The position numbers and the translations under genes were made by a program. Shown here piece after piece: positions 7,716-16,458 of a stretch of DNA of 64,000 bases (positions are counted from its first letter, which is position 1; every line of letters begins with the position of its first letter). This stretch comes from Verrucomicrobiales bacterium (GTDB lineage Bacteria > Verrucomicrobiota > Verrucomicrobiia > Verrucomicrobiales > DEV007), in assembly GCA_016795505.1 (NCBI GenBank), contig JAEUHH010000105.1:1-64000 (forward strand), read 5' to 3'. The notes beneath the pieces were generated by a model that made no database searches, was not told where the DNA came from, and saw only the letters and a program-made list of their open reading frames with translations.

Positions 7716-9920
7716 TCATTCGTTACCCGGCTGGGGCTGGGGAGCGGACGGCTCGGGTGGCGCGGAGTCGCGGCCTTTGCCGCCGCGGGGAATGATCTTC
7801 AGCAGGCCTTCGCCCAGCTTCTTCGCGCCTTCGCCGACCATGCGGGCGCCGTCGCCGAGACCGTCGCCGACGGCTTTCACCCCGCCGGTGACCACGTCGG
7901 CGCCCTCGCCCAGCACATTGCCGGTCGCCTTGATCGCCCCGGAGGCGGCTTGGTGGGCGCCCTCGATGCCACCCTTGGCCACGTCGAACACGCCGCGCAC
8001 GGCATCCGAGGCGAATTCGGCAGGCACATGCTTCAGCTTCAGGTCGAGATTGTCCACCCGGCCGCTGCCTTCGACGACGAGCGCCTTCGAGAGCAGCCCC
8101 GTGACCAGCCCCAGGGCGCCGACGAGGTTGCCCTGGGCTTCGAACTGGGTCTGCCAGTTGGTCAGATTCAGGGTGCCGCCGACTTCGACGCGGGTGCCAT
8201 CGGCCAGGATGACGAGATCGCGGGTCTCCAGACGTCCATCGCCGATGGTGAAGGTCGCGGTCAGTTCGCTGCGCTTGTCCGCATCGCCGAAGACGGGCAC
8301 CACGCTGCCCATCAGGTTCTGCACGGGACCGATGACGGGCACTTTGTAGAGCTTGGCGGCATCGAGCCGCAGACTTCCCTGCCCCCGCATGGTCGCAAGG
8401 GAGAAGCCGCCGCCGCCCTCGAAGTGACCGGTGAGCACGCCGGGTAGCTCGGCGCTGCCGCCGAGGTGATTCACGATCGCCTGCAGGGGCAACCCGGCGA
8501 GGTCGACGGTGCCCTGAAAGGTGCGGTCGGCTGTCTCCAGGTCGGCTTTGCCCCGATAGGTGAAGGCTCCTCCCAGGATGTTGGCCTGCAGGGACTCGGT
8601 CTGAAAGCCACCATCGCCCACGCGCACCCGTCCATTGATGCCCTCGATGAGGAGCGGTCGCTGGCCGATCATCACGGTCATGCCGGTCTGGTGGCGGTAG
8701 TGCACGTCGAGGTCGCTGTTCCAGAAATCTTTGATCCGCAGGGTGCCCGAGGCATTCAGCAGCGGCGGCTCGTCCTGTTTCAGGGTGGCGGCGAAGGGGG
8801 CGATCTTAGGATTGATGTCGCGCAGCAGGCCGAGGATATGGGCGGAGGATTGGAACCGCTCCACCGTGGCGATATTCGTGCCCGAGTCCCACACGGCCGC
8901 GCCGGTGATGAGCCCGCCCTGATAGACGAGATTGAACGCCGGCAGTTCCAGCCGCTCATCGCCCTCGGCAAAGGCAAACTCGACCGACGCAGAATCCAGC
9001 GGCACTTTTCGCCAGTTGAATTGCCGCCCCATGAAGCGGCCCTGTACGGTAACGGGAGCCTCGGCCGAATGATCGACGACAAAGCGGGCCTGCAACTCGG
9101 GCCGGACGCCTTCCTCGCGGCTCGTCACATCCAGCCAGGGCATCAGCGCCTTGAAAAAGGCAAAGTCGGCCACTTTTTTCGTCTTCGGTTTGCCGGCCAG
9201 CGCGGCATCCTTCTCTTTCTGATCGCGTTTGCGCCGTTGGTCGCGGGTGGACAGGATCTGGCCCTCCAGGTTGAAGTCGAGATCGCCGATGCGTCCGCGG
9301 AATTGCTCGACCAGTACGTCGTTCGGCCGCCCGATCACCGAGAGGCGGAAGTCCTCGATCGTCGCCACCACCCCACCGCTCTCGTAGCAGACCAGGGTGG
9401 CGTCGCGGGTGGTGAATGAGGTCGTCAGGCCGCCCGTGAGCCGTTTTTGGATCAAGCCGACCAGGTCGAAGCTGAAGCCGATCTCCGAGCAGGTGAGCAG
9501 GAGCCGGTCTTTCTCCGCTGTCTCGTAGAGCCTCACATCGTTCAGTACCAGGCCGCGGGTGAACACGTAGGAAGCCGAGCCGTAGTCCATGTGAATGCGC
9601 TGCCGGGCCAACTCCGCGGTGAGCAGCTTTTCGCCCTCCATCCGCAGCCAGCCACGGGAAAACCACACCGCCACGATCAGGGCGGCGGCGAGAAACAGCA
9701 CCATCAACATGCTGCCGACGACGAGCCGCTTGCACCAGCGAAACACCCCCACGCGCGGCCGGCGGCGGTTGGCGCCGTCGGGCTCGGAGGCATTGGCCTG
9801 CCGACAGCCCAGTTGGCGGCTCAGCCACCCGGCATCGCCATCGGAGTCGAGAAATACTGGATCTGCTCCGCGCTGATCGTCTGGCGCGTCTCTTCCTTCG
9901 GAATCGTTGATCTTACTCAT
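7716..9920 (-). CDS. Large AsmA-like membrane-anchored protein
   Basis: A 734-residue protein. It has a charged cytoplasmic N-terminus, a membrane segment near residues 65-90 (LVVGSMLMVLFLAAALIVAV) and a long beta-rich periplasmic part resembling the AsmA/TamB superfamily: repeated lines such as FRGRIGDLDFNLEGQILS, ALVVEGSGRVDNLDLKLKHV and the AsmA C-terminal pattern TIGDGRLETRDLVILADGTR. The last 100 residues are Gly/Ala-rich and amphipathic (VTGGVKAVGDGLGDGARMVG). AsmA-like proteins are thought to bridge the envelope for lipid transport. It is a single gene; the palindromic repeat follows its stop. Confidence 0.68.
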   Translation of the reverse strand: MSKINDSEGRDAPDDQRGADPVFLDSDGDAGWLSRQLGCRQANASEPDGANRRRPRVGVFRWCKRLVVGSMLMVLFLAAALIVAVWFSRGWLRMEGEKLLTAELARQRIHMDYGSASYVFTRGLVLNDVRLYETAEKDRLLLTCSEIGFSFDLVGLIQKRLTGGLTTSFTTRDATLVCYESGGVVATIEDFRLSVIGRPNDVLVEQFRGRIGDLDFNLEGQILSTRDQRRKRDQKEKDAALAGKPKTKKVADFAFFKALMPWLDVTSREEGVRPELQARFVVDHSAEAPVTVQGRFMGRQFNWRKVPLDSASVEFAFAEGDERLELPAFNLVYQGGLITGAAVWDSGTNIATVERFQSSAHILGLLRDINPKIAPFAATLKQDEPPLLNASGTLRIKDFWNSDLDVHYRHQTGMTVMIGQRPLLIEGINGRVRVGDGGFQTESLQANILGGAFTYRGKADLETADRTFQGTVDLAGLPLQAIVNHLGGSAELPGVLTGHFEGGGGFSLATMRGQGSLRLDAAKLYKVPVIGPVQNLMGSVVPVFGDADKRSELTATFTIGDGRLETRDLVILADGTRVEVGGTLNLTNWQTQFEAQGNLVGALGLVTGLLSKALVVEGSGRVDNLDLKLKHVPAEFASDAVRGVFDVAKGGIEGAHQAASGAIKATGNVLGEGADVVTGGVKAVGDGLGDGARMVGEGAKKLGEGLLKIIPRGGKGRDSAPPEPSAPQPQPGNE

Positions 9921-9980
9921 TCACAAAAATTCAATATTTCATAAATTCCACGATTCCTCCAAACCAGCAAGCGGACAAAC

Positions 9981-10001
9981 GCCTCCTATTCCTGAGGAGG
10001 C
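9981..10001. other. Hairpin between the NagB-like and AsmA-like genes
   Basis: GCCTCCT (9981-9987) pairs with AGGAGGC (9995-10001), a seven-base stem. It lies in the 184-base gap downstream of the NagB-like gene and upstream of the AsmA-like gene. It has no clear T-run on the minus strand and could be a weak terminator or a leader structure. The rest of the gap shows nothing recognisable. Confidence 0.35.
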
Positions 10002-10104
10002 GGCCCGAAAAGGCGCCCTTTTATCAGGAAAACGATCCCGAGGGCAATTTCTTTGATACGAAATGCCCCGCAAAGACGGCGTTTTGCTCCGAGGTCCGCC
10101 GTCC

Positions 10105-11037
10105 TCAGTGCATCTCCACCTCGCAACTGCCCAGGCCGCCGCGGAAGTAGTTGAACTGCACGTTCGGATGGTCAGCCAGCAGGGACATGGGCACGGCGGA
10201 GTCGGCGAGCCCCTTGGAAATCATGAGCGCGGTGAGCCGCTGGCCGAGAGGATTGTCGTGGGTGCCCGCCTGCCAGATGCTGACTTTCTCCGCCTTCCAG
10301 GTCTCGACCGGACCGACGGTGATCGCCTTGGCCGGCACGAGGGTGATGTTTCCCCCGCCCGAGGTGCGGGCATTCTGCGCCAGCGTCACAGGGTGCAGCT
10401 CGACGATGCGGGTGCCGAGGCGGCGATATTCCTCCGGGCTCGGCGGTGCGTCGGCGTAGGCGCCCTCTCGCTTCAGCGGATCGTTGAAAGCCCAGTGCTT
10501 GATGTCGCCCTGGCCGCCCTGCATCACCGCGCAGCGCACGCCGTCCCAGCTTTTCACATACTCGGAGACGTCGGCTTTGGGGAAATGCAGATGGGCCTCG
10601 GGAATGGCCAGCCGGGGGTCAATGCGGTCAAAACAGAGCTGGCGATCGGCTTTCTCGAAACTCAGGGGGTGGGACTGCGAAACTTCCCGGCCATCGTCGC
10701 CGAGCCACTCGTCCATGCCCCAGAAATGGGCCGCACCGAGGTTCAGGCCCAGTTCATTGACGAGGCGCGCCACCAGAGGCAGTTGCTCCGTCGGTCCGAT
10801 CGGGCCGCAGATGCCCACGGGATTGTCGGCCGTCGCCTGGCGCCACGCGGCGATGTACTCGAGAGCCTCGGCCAGGTAGAAATCCTCCAAGGTGTCGTAA
10901 AACTTCACCGTGAAGCCGGGGCGCGACAACTGCGCCAGATCGCGCTCCGTCAGGCGGGCGGCGTCATTGATCAGGTCGTTTTCGAGGGTGGTGTAGTCCC
11001 ACCAGTCGGGGGCGATGTGGCTGAGTTTGCGGGGCAT
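10105..11037 (-). CDS. NagB-like glucosamine-6-phosphate deaminase/isomerase family protein
   Basis: A 310-residue protein of the NagB/6-phosphogluconolactonase superfamily. Visible blocks are [21 protein letters not shown] (phosphate and substrate loop, residues about 92-112), [10 protein letters not shown] (the Asp-Glu pair), [17 protein letters not shown] (equivalent of the NagB GxGxxGHIAFNEP loop) and PAKAITVGP. NagB converts glucosamine-6-phosphate to fructose-6-phosphate and ammonia. The loop here is altered ([13 protein letters not shown]), as in the distinct PVC subgroup annotated as glucosamine-6-phosphate isomerase, so the exact substrate is uncertain. It is divergent from nrdR. Confidence 0.75.
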   Translation of the reverse strand: MPRKLSHIAPDWWDYTTLENDLINDAARLTERDLAQLSRPGFTVKFYDTLEDFYLAEALEYIAAWRQATADNPVGICGPIGPTEQLPLVARLVNELGLNLGAAHFWGMDEWLGDDGREVSQSHPLSFEKADRQLCFDRIDPRLAIPEAHLHFPKADVSEYVKSWDGVRCAVMQGGQGDIKHWAFNDPLKREGAYADAPPSPEEYRRLGTRIVELHPVTLAQNARTSGGGNITLVPAKAITVGPVETWKAEKVSIWQAGTHDNPLGQRLTALMISKGLADSAVPMSLLADHPNVQFNYFRGGLGSCEVEMH

Positions 11038-11181
11038 GGCTAGGGTCGGATCGGTTGAGGCTCAAAATCTCCCAGTGGAGAGCGTCTGGAATCAAAAACC
11101 GAAATCCAGAAAGCGCGAAGCGAAAAATCGCCCCCGAGCCACCCCGATCGCGGGATGAAGCCGGCCGAAAATCCGCCCGGA

Positions 11182-11229
11182 AAACCACATCTTGTGGCAT
11201 TTTCGCCTTTGACACCCCAATATCTTGTT
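11182..11229 (+). promoter_or_regulatory. Two putative NrdR boxes upstream of nrdR
   Basis: Two sites share ATCTTGT: AAACCACATCTTGTGG at 11182-11197 and CCCCAATATCTTGTTG at 11215-11230. Their centres are 33 bases apart, close to three helical turns. NrdR boxes are imperfect 16-base palindromes that normally come as a phased pair in front of regulated promoters. Here they precede nrdR itself, suggesting autoregulation. The palindromes are imperfect, so confidence is moderate. Confidence 0.5.
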
Positions 11230-11255
11230 GTAAGTCTCCCGATTGAGACGCAAAA

Positions 11256-11756
11256 ATGCGCTGCATCAAGTGTAACAGCCTAGAAGACAAGGTCATTGAC
11301 TCCCGGATGAGCAAGGATGGCATTTCCATCCGCCGCCGCCGGGAGTGCCTCGACTGCGGCCATCGCTTCACCACCTACGAGCAACTGGAGCACACCGACC
11401 TGCGGGTCATCAAGCGCGACGGCACCCGCGAGCCCTTCCGCCGCGAGAAAATCCTCGCCGGCATGGTCCGGGCCTGTGAGAAGCGGGCCGTCTCCATCCA
11501 CACTCTCGAAGCCGCCGCCGACGAGGTCGTCAATGATGTCGCCTGCGAAGGGCTCAAGGAGGTGCCCACCCGAATCATTGGGCCGAAGGTCATGGCCAAA
11601 CTCCAGGAGATCGATCCGGTGGCATTCGTGCGCTACGCCTCGGTCTATCGCCAGTTCCAGGATGTGGGCGAATTCATCGACGAGATCCAGTCGCTGGAGC
11701 GCCAGCCGGTCGATTCCGGGCTCCAGCCGGAGCTGTTCGAGTCCGGCGCCCGCTGA
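11256..11756 (+). CDS. nrdR: Transcriptional repressor NrdR
   Basis: A 166-residue protein, slightly longer than the usual 150-160. The N-terminal zinc ribbon has CIKC (residues 3-6) and CLDC (31-34) flanking SRMSKDGISIRRRREC, identical in layout to NrdR. An ATP-cone domain follows (VIKRDGTREPFRREKILAGM, then VPTRIIGPKVMAKLQEIDPV and RYASVYRQFQDVGEFIDEI). NrdR senses ATP/dATP and represses ribonucleotide reductase genes. No nrd structural gene is in the window. Candidate boxes lie upstream. Confidence 0.97.
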   Translation: MRCIKCNSLEDKVIDSRMSKDGISIRRRRECLDCGHRFTTYEQLEHTDLRVIKRDGTREPFRREKILAGMVRACEKRAVSIHTLEAAADEVVNDVACEGLKEVPTRIIGPKVMAKLQEIDPVAFVRYASVYRQFQDVGEFIDEIQSLERQPVDSGLQPELFESGAR

Positions 11757-11819
11757 GCTGCCTTTTCCCCCCATTTTTTACCCACCCACCTGCCAACTCC
11801 TCGCTCTCACCTGCCCTAC

Positions 11820-12380
11820 ATGATCGCCCTGCCAGCCGACATGCCCCTGATCCGCATCAGTCGGGAAAATCTCGCCCTATGTGAGCCCCAGTGGCTCCGG
11901 GACATGCTCAAAGCCGCCGCCAAAGCCGCCGATGTGCCGGACTGGCTGGCCGACGACGTGTGCAAGGGCATCGAATCCTACCTGAAAAACCACTACCCCG
12001 GCACCGTCATCGATCTGCCCGATCTCTTCGTCCGCATCAAGAGGACCCTCGGCCAGCTCGGACTAGGCGACTTTGCCGCCCAAGTCAACGAAGCCGCGCC
12101 CCCCGTGCGCATTTCGCTGCCCGACCTGGCCCGGCGGGCGGGCCCGGGATTCGAGCTGCTGTTCTTCGAATTGCTCAAAAACCGCTTCCGCGAAGCCGCC
12201 GACGGTGGTGCGCGCCGGCTGATCTGCTACGGCCTGCGCCCCTGCGTGAAGCAGCTCGCCACCGCGACGAAGTGGACCGTCCGCTGCGGCCGTTTGGAGA
12301 CCGAGATCATGGCTTTCCTCGCGCACGAACACAGCCGTCTGGCCGATCACCTGCCCGAACTGACCCTCTCCATCGACTGA
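11820..12380 (+). CDS. Unknown protein between nrdR and a HIT gene
   Basis: A 186-residue soluble, mostly helical protein with no signal peptide or membrane segment. It opens with ISRENLALCEPQWLRDMLKA and has GIESYLKNHYPGTVIDLPDL, faintly reminiscent in spacing of the second half of an ATP-cone (helix, hairpin, helix). The second half has LICYGLRPCVKQLATATKW. I do not recognise the family. It begins 63 bases after nrdR and ends 7 bases before the HIT gene, so it is probably co-transcribed with the latter. Coding is supported by frame length, codon use like the neighbours and spacing. Confidence 0.7.
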   Translation: MIALPADMPLIRISRENLALCEPQWLRDMLKAAAKAADVPDWLADDVCKGIESYLKNHYPGTVIDLPDLFVRIKRTLGQLGLGDFAAQVNEAAPPVRISLPDLARRAGPGFELLFFELLKNRFREAADGGARRLICYGLRPCVKQLATATKWTVRCGRLETEIMAFLAHEHSRLADHLPELTLSID

Positions 12381-12387
12381 GACGCCC

Positions 12388-12732
12388 ATGACCCTGTTCG
12401 AGAAAATCATCGCCCGGGAGATCCCGGCCGACATCGTCCACGAGGACGCGCGTTGCATTGTCTTCCGCGACATCAATCCCCAGGCTCCCATCCATCTCCT
12501 GATCGTGCCCAAAAAGCCGATCCCCCGCGTCGGCGAAGCCAGCCCGGATGACGAAGCCGTGCTCGGTCATCTCCTGCTCGTCGCCGGCCGCGTGGCCGAG
12601 GACCTGCGCATCCGCTCCATCGACAAAGGCTTCCGCCTCGTCATCAACCATGGCGCCGCCGGCGGCGAAGCGGTGCCGCACCTGCACATCCATCTCCTCG
12701 CCGGTCGCCCGATGCAGTGGCCTCCGGGCTGA
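12388..12732 (+). CDS. HIT-family nucleotide hydrolase (HINT-like)
   Basis: A 114-residue protein with the full HINT-type layout: FEKIIAREIPADIVHED at the N-terminus, FRDINPQAPIHLLIVPKKPI, and the histidine triad HLHIHLLAGRPMQWPPG at the C-terminus. HINT proteins hydrolyse nucleoside phosphoramidates such as AMP-lysine. Size and sequence are typical. It follows the unknown gene by 7 bases and is separated by 139 bases from the ATP-grasp operon. Confidence 0.95.
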   Translation: MTLFEKIIAREIPADIVHEDARCIVFRDINPQAPIHLLIVPKKPIPRVGEASPDDEAVLGHLLLVAGRVAEDLRIRSIDKGFRLVINHGAAGGEAVPHLHIHLLAGRPMQWPPG

Positions 12733-12871
12733 GTCGTGCCGGAAGGGCATTCACGTTTCTGCCTTGCCCGGCGTGAAAGAAGTGTCACCGCAGCGGGCCA
12801 AGTCCCCGTTGATTCCCGGACAAACAGGGCGACCATGGGGCGCCGCGCCGGAAGCTGGCGCCTCGCACCGC

Positions 12872-14140
12872 ATGTCGTCTCACGCCCCGCAGACCGCTCA
12901 CCGCCATTTCCCCGATTCGTCGCCCCCTCCTGCCATCGTTCTGGGAGCCGAGGATTTCAATGCCCTCGCCGTGATCCGCGCCCTCAGCCGCGGCGGCGTG
13001 CCGGTCATCGCGGCCAGTCCAGACCCGAAAGCCCTCGGCTTTCACTCCCGCCACACCCGGGAGCGGCTCCACCATGGCGACCCGGTGGCCGACCCGGCCG
13101 TGCTGGTCCGGGCATTGCTCGACCGGGCCGCCCAAGCCAACGCTGGCGATCCCCGGCCGATGCTGTTTCCCACCAGCGATCGCTACGTCAGTTTCCTCTC
13201 GGAAAACCGCGACGCCCTTGCCGACCACTACACCATCCACCTGCCTCCCGCCGACCTGATCGAGCGCATCCTGAGCAAGGACGAGCAATACCAGGAATGC
13301 GAGATCGACGGCATCCCCTACCCACGCACCTGGACTCGCGCGAGCCGTGCCGACCTGCACCGGCGCCTCGACGAGGGCAGCCTGGCCTTTCCTCTGCTGC
13401 TCAAGGCCAGCGCCGTCCTGCCCGATCCGGCTTTGAACCGGCTCTTCCGCCGCATCGAACTCTTCGACCGCGAGGCCCTGACCGCTGTGGAGGCCAAAGC
13501 CGACGAGCACGATGTCGAATACGTGCTCCAGGAGATCATCCCCGGCGGCGACGACCAGCTTTACACCCTCGGCACCGCCCTGTCGAAATCCGGTGAGGTC
13601 ACCGGCATCTTCACCGGCCGCAAGCTGCGCCAGATGCCGCCGAAGTACGGCATCTGCCGCACCGGCGAGAGCTTCGACGAGCCCCGCATCGTCGATCTCG
13701 GCATCCGTCTGCTGCGGCGCTTTCACTTTTTCGGCGTGTCGCAGGTTGAGTTCAAATACGACGCCCGCGACGACCAGTTCAAGCTCATGGAGATCAATCC
13801 CCGCACCTGGGCCTGGGTGGCTATCGCCGAAGCCGTGGGGGTCAATCTCGCGCTGCATCACTACCTCGATGCCTTCGGCAAGGCGCCCGAGTTCGCCTCG
13901 CAGCGACCCCAGCGGACCGTCTGGTTCGGCCTCTACGATGACATCCGCTACTCGTGGCGCCACCGCGACCACTGGCCGCTCACCTACCTGTTCGACGGCT
14001 ATGAGCGCTTTGTGGAATCCCGCTTCGAATGGCGCGACCCGAAGCCGGCCCTCCACTATTGGTTTACCGAACTGACCCGCCCCCTCGCCGGCCTCGGTCG
14101 CCGCGTGCGCCGGTTGACGGGCGCGCGCTCGGCAGACTGA
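12872..14140 (+). CDS. ATP-grasp carboxylate-amine ligase
   Basis: A 422-residue protein of the ATP-grasp type found in polysaccharide loci (predicted ATP-dependent carboligases). It opens with a Rossmann-like preATP-grasp part (AIVLGAEDFNALAVIRALSR, residues 20-39) and then the grasp domain: FPLLLKASAVLPD (nucleotide lysine), EYVLQEIIPGGDDQLYTLG, VEFKYDARDDQFKLMEINPR (Glu and Asn metal ligands). The start at 12872 gives a normal N-terminus; the frame upstream is a shadow of the HIT gene. The enzyme should join a carboxylate to an amine with ATP. As first gene of a tight operon with a deacetylase and sulfonate-type enzymes, it may attach a sulfonated acid to an amino group. The substrate is inferred. 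Confidence 0.85.
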   Translation: MSSHAPQTAHRHFPDSSPPPAIVLGAEDFNALAVIRALSRGGVPVIAASPDPKALGFHSRHTRERLHHGDPVADPAVLVRALLDRAAQANAGDPRPMLFPTSDRYVSFLSENRDALADHYTIHLPPADLIERILSKDEQYQECEIDGIPYPRTWTRASRADLHRRLDEGSLAFPLLLKASAVLPDPALNRLFRRIELFDREALTAVEAKADEHDVEYVLQEIIPGGDDQLYTLGTALSKSGEVTGIFTGRKLRQMPPKYGICRTGESFDEPRIVDLGIRLLRRFHFFGVSQVEFKYDARDDQFKLMEINPRTWAWVAIAEAVGVNLALHHYLDAFGKAPEFASQRPQRTVWFGLYDDIRYSWRHRDHWPLTYLFDGYERFVESRFEWRDPKPALHYWFTELTRPLAGLGRRVRRLTGARSAD

Positions 14141-14156
14141 ACCGGTTAGCCAGCCC

Positions 14157-15206
14157 ATGAGCGTCGTCCATCGCGTCAAACAAGCCGTCTTTCGCCGGCT
14201 ACGCCGCCTCGCGGGACCGCTCACCCACGGACGCGGCGCCATCCTGTGCCAGCACCGCGTGCTGCCCGAGTCGGAAAAATCGCCGATTAGCGTGCCACGC
14301 GACCTCGAACTCTCCACCGGACATTTCGCCAGCGTGCTCGACATGCTCAGCCGCCAGGGTTGCGAGTTCGTGCCCCTCGACGGCCTGACCGACCGGTTGT
14401 CCCAAGCCGGGCGCCGCCGTCTCATCGCCGTGACGCTCGACGACGGCTACCGGGACAATCTCACCGTGGCTCTGCCCCTTTTCGAGCGATTCGGGGTCCC
14501 TTTCACCGTCTATATCACCCCCGGTCTGCTCGACGGCACCGTCGATCCCTGGTGGTATTCCCTGCAAACCCTGTTGCTGGGTCGCCAAACAGCGATCCTG
14601 CCCGGTTCCCCGCCGACATCACTCCCCTGCGACACGCCCGCGGACCGCGAGGCGGCCTACCGCGCGCTCTACCGACAGGTCGTCGATGCCGGAGCCGGCC
14701 GCCTCGCCGTTCTCGAAGCCATCTGGCGCGCCAATGGCCTCGATGCCCCACCACCCGCTGCACCAGGACTGTTCCTGACCTGGGATGAACTCCGCGACCT
14801 CGCCGCCCACCCCCTCGCCACCATCGGAGCCCACACCCTGACTCATCCACGCCTGATCTGGCTCGACCCGGCCGGCATCGTGGCCGAGTTGCGCGGCTCC
14901 CGCGAGCGCTTGGAGCAGGAAATCGGCCGTCCCGTCCGCCACGTCGCCTATCCCCATGGCAGCGAGCGCGACATGCCACCCGGCATTGCCCAACTCGCCC
15001 GCGAGGCCGGCTTTGAAACCGGCACCACCACCATCCCCCGCTGCCTGTCGCCATCCGACCGCGACCGCGTCTGGACCCTGCCCCGCAAGGCCCTGCCCGG
15101 CCACGGCGAGGACCTCGACATCGCCGACCGCATGCTGCGCGGTTGGGACGACCGCTTTGATCCCCGCTTGCGGCGACGCCTGGAGGCGACGAAAACATTC
15201 TGCTGA
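14157..15206 (+). CDS. Polysaccharide deacetylase family protein (NodB domain)
   Basis: A 349-residue protein. The NodB core shows motif 1 IAVTLDDGYRDNLTVALPLF (residues about 92-111, with the Asp-Asp pair) and motif 2 TIGAHTLTHPRLIWL (two metal histidines), then VRHVAYPHGSERD. An early RGAILCQHRVL is the usual lead-in of this group in exopolysaccharide loci. No signal peptide is seen, so it probably acts in the cytoplasm, exposing an amine on an N-acetylated sugar or intermediate. It starts 16 bases after the ATP-grasp gene and ends 13 bases before the flavoprotein. Confidence 0.87.
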   Translation: MSVVHRVKQAVFRRLRRLAGPLTHGRGAILCQHRVLPESEKSPISVPRDLELSTGHFASVLDMLSRQGCEFVPLDGLTDRLSQAGRRRLIAVTLDDGYRDNLTVALPLFERFGVPFTVYITPGLLDGTVDPWWYSLQTLLLGRQTAILPGSPPTSLPCDTPADREAAYRALYRQVVDAGAGRLAVLEAIWRANGLDAPPPAAPGLFLTWDELRDLAAHPLATIGAHTLTHPRLIWLDPAGIVAELRGSRERLEQEIGRPVRHVAYPHGSERDMPPGIAQLAREAGFETGTTTIPRCLSPSDRDRVWTLPRKALPGHGEDLDIADRMLRGWDDRFDPRLRRRLEATKTFC

Positions 15207-15219
15207 ATACCCATCCATC

Positions 15220-16458
15220 ATGACCGCAGCGGCAAATCGGGACACAACAGACTGGGACGTGGTCGTGATCGGCTCCGGCGGGGCCGGCTGCGCCGCCGCG
15301 ATCGAAGCCAGCTTGCTCGGCGCCCGTGTCCTGATCCTGACCAAGTCAGATCCCTTTGACTCAAAGACCGCCCGCGCCCAGGGAGGCATCCAGGCCGCCA
15401 CCGGCCCCGGCGATTCCGTCGAGCGGCATTTCCAGGACACCTGGGAAGCCGGCAAGCGCCAGGCCAGCGAGCCGCTCGTCCGTCTGCTCGCCGAGAAGGC
15501 GCCCGACACCATCCGCTGGCTCGAAGAACTCGGTGTGGCTTTCGACCGCGACGGCGACGACTACCGACGCCTGTCCGCCGCGGGCCTGAGCGCTCCCCGC
15601 GTCCATACCAGTGGCGACGCCGCTGGCCGCGGCATCGCCGGAGCCGTGCTCCGCCGCGTCGAGGACCTCGGCATCCCGGTCTGGCACGGCACCGGGGTGA
15701 TGAATCTGGAGAAAACCGCCGACGGCTTCCGCCTGTTTCTGATCAAACAGGGTATGATCGGAGATCAGACCCTGTCTGCTCGCACCGTGATCCTCGCCAC
15801 CGGCGGCACCATGCCGGCGGAAAAAGGCGCCGGCCTCGTCGAGGAGGGCGTGCCCGGCGCCCCGGACGGGCTCGCCCTGGCGGAGCGCCTCGGCGCCCGC
15901 GTCGTGATGCCCGATCTGGTCCAGTATCACCCCACCGGCATCGTGCTACCCAAATCGCTGCGCCGCAAACGCCTCCCGGAGACCATGCGCGGCTGCGGCG
16001 CCCGTTTCCTCAATCGCGACGGCGAGGAGTTCGTCGATCCCCTGCTCACCCGCAACGACCTGACCCAGGCCATCATTGAGGAGTGCCGGCGCGGCAAGGG
16101 CATCGAGACCGATGACGGACGCCAGGGTGTCTGGCTCGACACCCCGCGCATCGACCAGATTCACGGCCCCGGCTACCTGCGCGAGCATTTTCCCACCTTC
16201 CACGAGCTCTTTCTGGCCGAGGGACATGACCTCAGCACCGAACCTGTGCTGGTTTTCCCGATTTTACATTATACCTTGGGCGGCGTGGAGATAGACGAGC
16301 ATGCCCAGACCGCCGTGCCCGGCCTGTACGCCGCGGGGGAAACGACCTGGGGCGTGCATGGCATGGAACGCCTGATGGGCAACTCCCTGCTCGACATCTT
16401 CGTTTTCGGGCGCATCGCCGGCCAGGCCGCGGCCCGCGCCGCCCTGCAGCTTTCGTAA
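15220..16458 (+). CDS. Fumarate-reductase-like FAD enzyme, candidate sulfoacrylate reductase
   Basis: A 412-residue flavoprotein of the SdhA/FrdA/NadB superfamily without the C-terminal helical domain. FAD binding: VVVIGSGGAGCAAAIEASLL (residues 11-30). Catalytic positions of fumarate reductases are present: QYHPTG near 237, ETMRGCGARFLNRDG near 253, LTRNDL near 275 (matching the proton-donor Arg), HYTLGGVEID near 350 and GVHGMERLMGNSLLDIFVFG near 380. The ending is of FrdA/SdhA type, not the NadB type (HGANRLASNSLLE). No haem or flavin-transfer site is seen. It overlaps the lyase gene by one base (TAATG). A palindromic repeat is inserted in frame at residues 173-187. Proposed reaction: sulfoacrylate to 3-sulfopropionate; aspartate oxidase is the main alternative. 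Confidence 0.85.
   Translation: MTAAANRDTTDWDVVVIGSGGAGCAAAIEASLLGARVLILTKSDPFDSKTARAQGGIQAATGPGDSVERHFQDTWEAGKRQASEPLVRLLAEKAPDTIRWLEELGVAFDRDGDDYRRLSAAGLSAPRVHTSGDAAGRGIAGAVLRRVEDLGIPVWHGTGVMNLEKTADGFRLFLIKQGMIGDQTLSARTVILATGGTMPAEKGAGLVEEGVPGAPDGLALAERLGARVVMPDLVQYHPTGIVLPKSLRRKRLPETMRGCGARFLNRDGEEFVDPLLTRNDLTQAIIEECRRGKGIETDDGRQGVWLDTPRIDQIHGPGYLREHFPTFHELFLAEGHDLSTEPVLVFPILHYTLGGVEIDEHAQTAVPGLYAAGETTWGVHGMERLMGNSLLDIFVFGRIAGQAAARAALQLS
15738..15778. repeat. Palindromic repeat inside the flavoprotein gene
   Basis: TCTGATCAAACAGGGTATG is followed by ATCGGAGATCAGACCCTGTC, a near-perfect palindrome around ATCGGAGAT. It is in frame and encodes LIKQGMIGDQTLSA. It lies between ADGFRLF and ARTVILATGG, the surface beta-loop before the last FAD-domain strand, where insertions are tolerated. 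Confidence 0.88.

Noticed and set aside
15220-16458. Annotation as L-aspartate oxidase (NadB)
   Set aside because: The C-terminal motif is of FrdA/SdhA type, the NadB C-terminal domain is missing, and no nadA or nadC is adjacent. It remains the main alternative.
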